Assembly (NCBI RefSeq): GCF_001707755.1
Contig: NZ_MBDL01000009.1
Coordinates: 418,013 to 482,012 of the forward strand
Length of the DNA: 64,000 bases
Direction of reading: 5' to 3'
Source: Acinetobacter celticus
Lineage (GTDB): Bacteria; Pseudomonadota; Gammaproteobacteria; Pseudomonadales; Moraxellaceae
Shown: in pieces, positions 61,357 through 64,000 of the stretch
How the letters are laid out: every line of letters starts with the position of its first letter
Position numbering within the stretch: position 1 is the stretch's first letter
Notes under the pieces: generated by a model
Told to the model about the DNA's origin: nothing
What the model saw: only the letters and a program-made list of their open reading frames with translations
Databases searched by the model: none
Made by a program: the position numbers and the translations under genes

Positions 61357-61394
61357 AAAAGGTACTTTGCAAACAAAATCACAAAGTACCTTTT
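61357..61394 (-). terminator. Terminator after the adhesin gene
   Basis: AAAAGGTACTTTG and its exact complement form a 13-bp stem with a 12-nt loop, with a T-rich end on the minus strand. It separates the adhesin transcript from the glycosyltransferase. Confidence 0.85.
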
Positions 61395-61417
61395 CTCATT
61401 CATTACACCCTAATTGC

Positions 61418-64000
<2,583 letters not shown>

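Overview
The window reads as a chromosomal segment of an Acinetobacter-type gammaproteobacterium (Moraxellaceae). This is an inference from gene content, not a database result. The pointers are an RNase HI/DNA polymerase III epsilon fusion gene, the lldP-lldR-lldD-dld lactate operon, a FimL-like protein, a very long LysM-rich MltD, the zapA-6S RNA neighbourhood, and a Bap-type adhesin with its own type I secretion genes. The DNA is clearly AT-rich throughout.

Layout. 1-5 kb: start of a D-malate/tartrate dehydrogenase gene (cut by the window edge) divergent from its LysR regulator, an outer-membrane porin, a GlcD-type FAD oxidase, an IS5-family transposase relic and tRNA-Ser(UGA). 5-13.5 kb: 2,4-dienoyl-CoA reductase (fadH) and the lactate operon with two clear LldR-type operators upstream. 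13.7-20.5 kb: EamA exporter/LysR divergent pair, argG, a diguanylate cyclase, pyrC and rnt. 20.5-25.4 kb: a decayed permease relic, four identical tRNA-Glu(UUC) genes, an intact amino-acid permease, a lipase-like hydrolase and a GST. 25.5-35.7 kb: an Old Yellow Enzyme gene with a palindromic promoter, the yejABEF peptide importer and mltD. 35.9-44.5 kb: housekeeping genes (rnhA-dnaQ, fimL-like, nudC, esterase, dolP, yraN, lpoA-like, rsmI, sutA-like). 44.7-54.8 kb: ubiI/ubiH and pepP/ygfB, which form one operon in E. coli and Pseudomonas but are separated here by about 4.4 kb of AT-rich accessory DNA. That DNA holds a small-GTPase/roadblock cluster and an arylamine N-acetyltransferase. Next come a coiled-coil gene, zapA and 6S RNA. 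55-64 kb: a type I secretion system (HlyD, LapB-like ABC, TolC), a TPR-bearing glycosyltransferase and the C-terminal 860 residues of a giant RTX/Bap-like adhesin with 91-residue repeats and a collagen-like Gly-X-Y tract.

How the genes work together. Lactate uptake and oxidation (both enantiomers) form one regulated unit. The T1SS genes and the adhesin form a surface-adhesion module, possibly with glycosylation. The most unusual region is the 47.2-51.5 kb insert. It has an MglA-like GTPase, a roadblock/LC7 protein interrupted by a frameshift in an A8 tract, an unrecognised 332-residue partner and a truncated roadblock-like fragment. It looks like a partly decayed small-GTPase switch dropped into a conserved operon.
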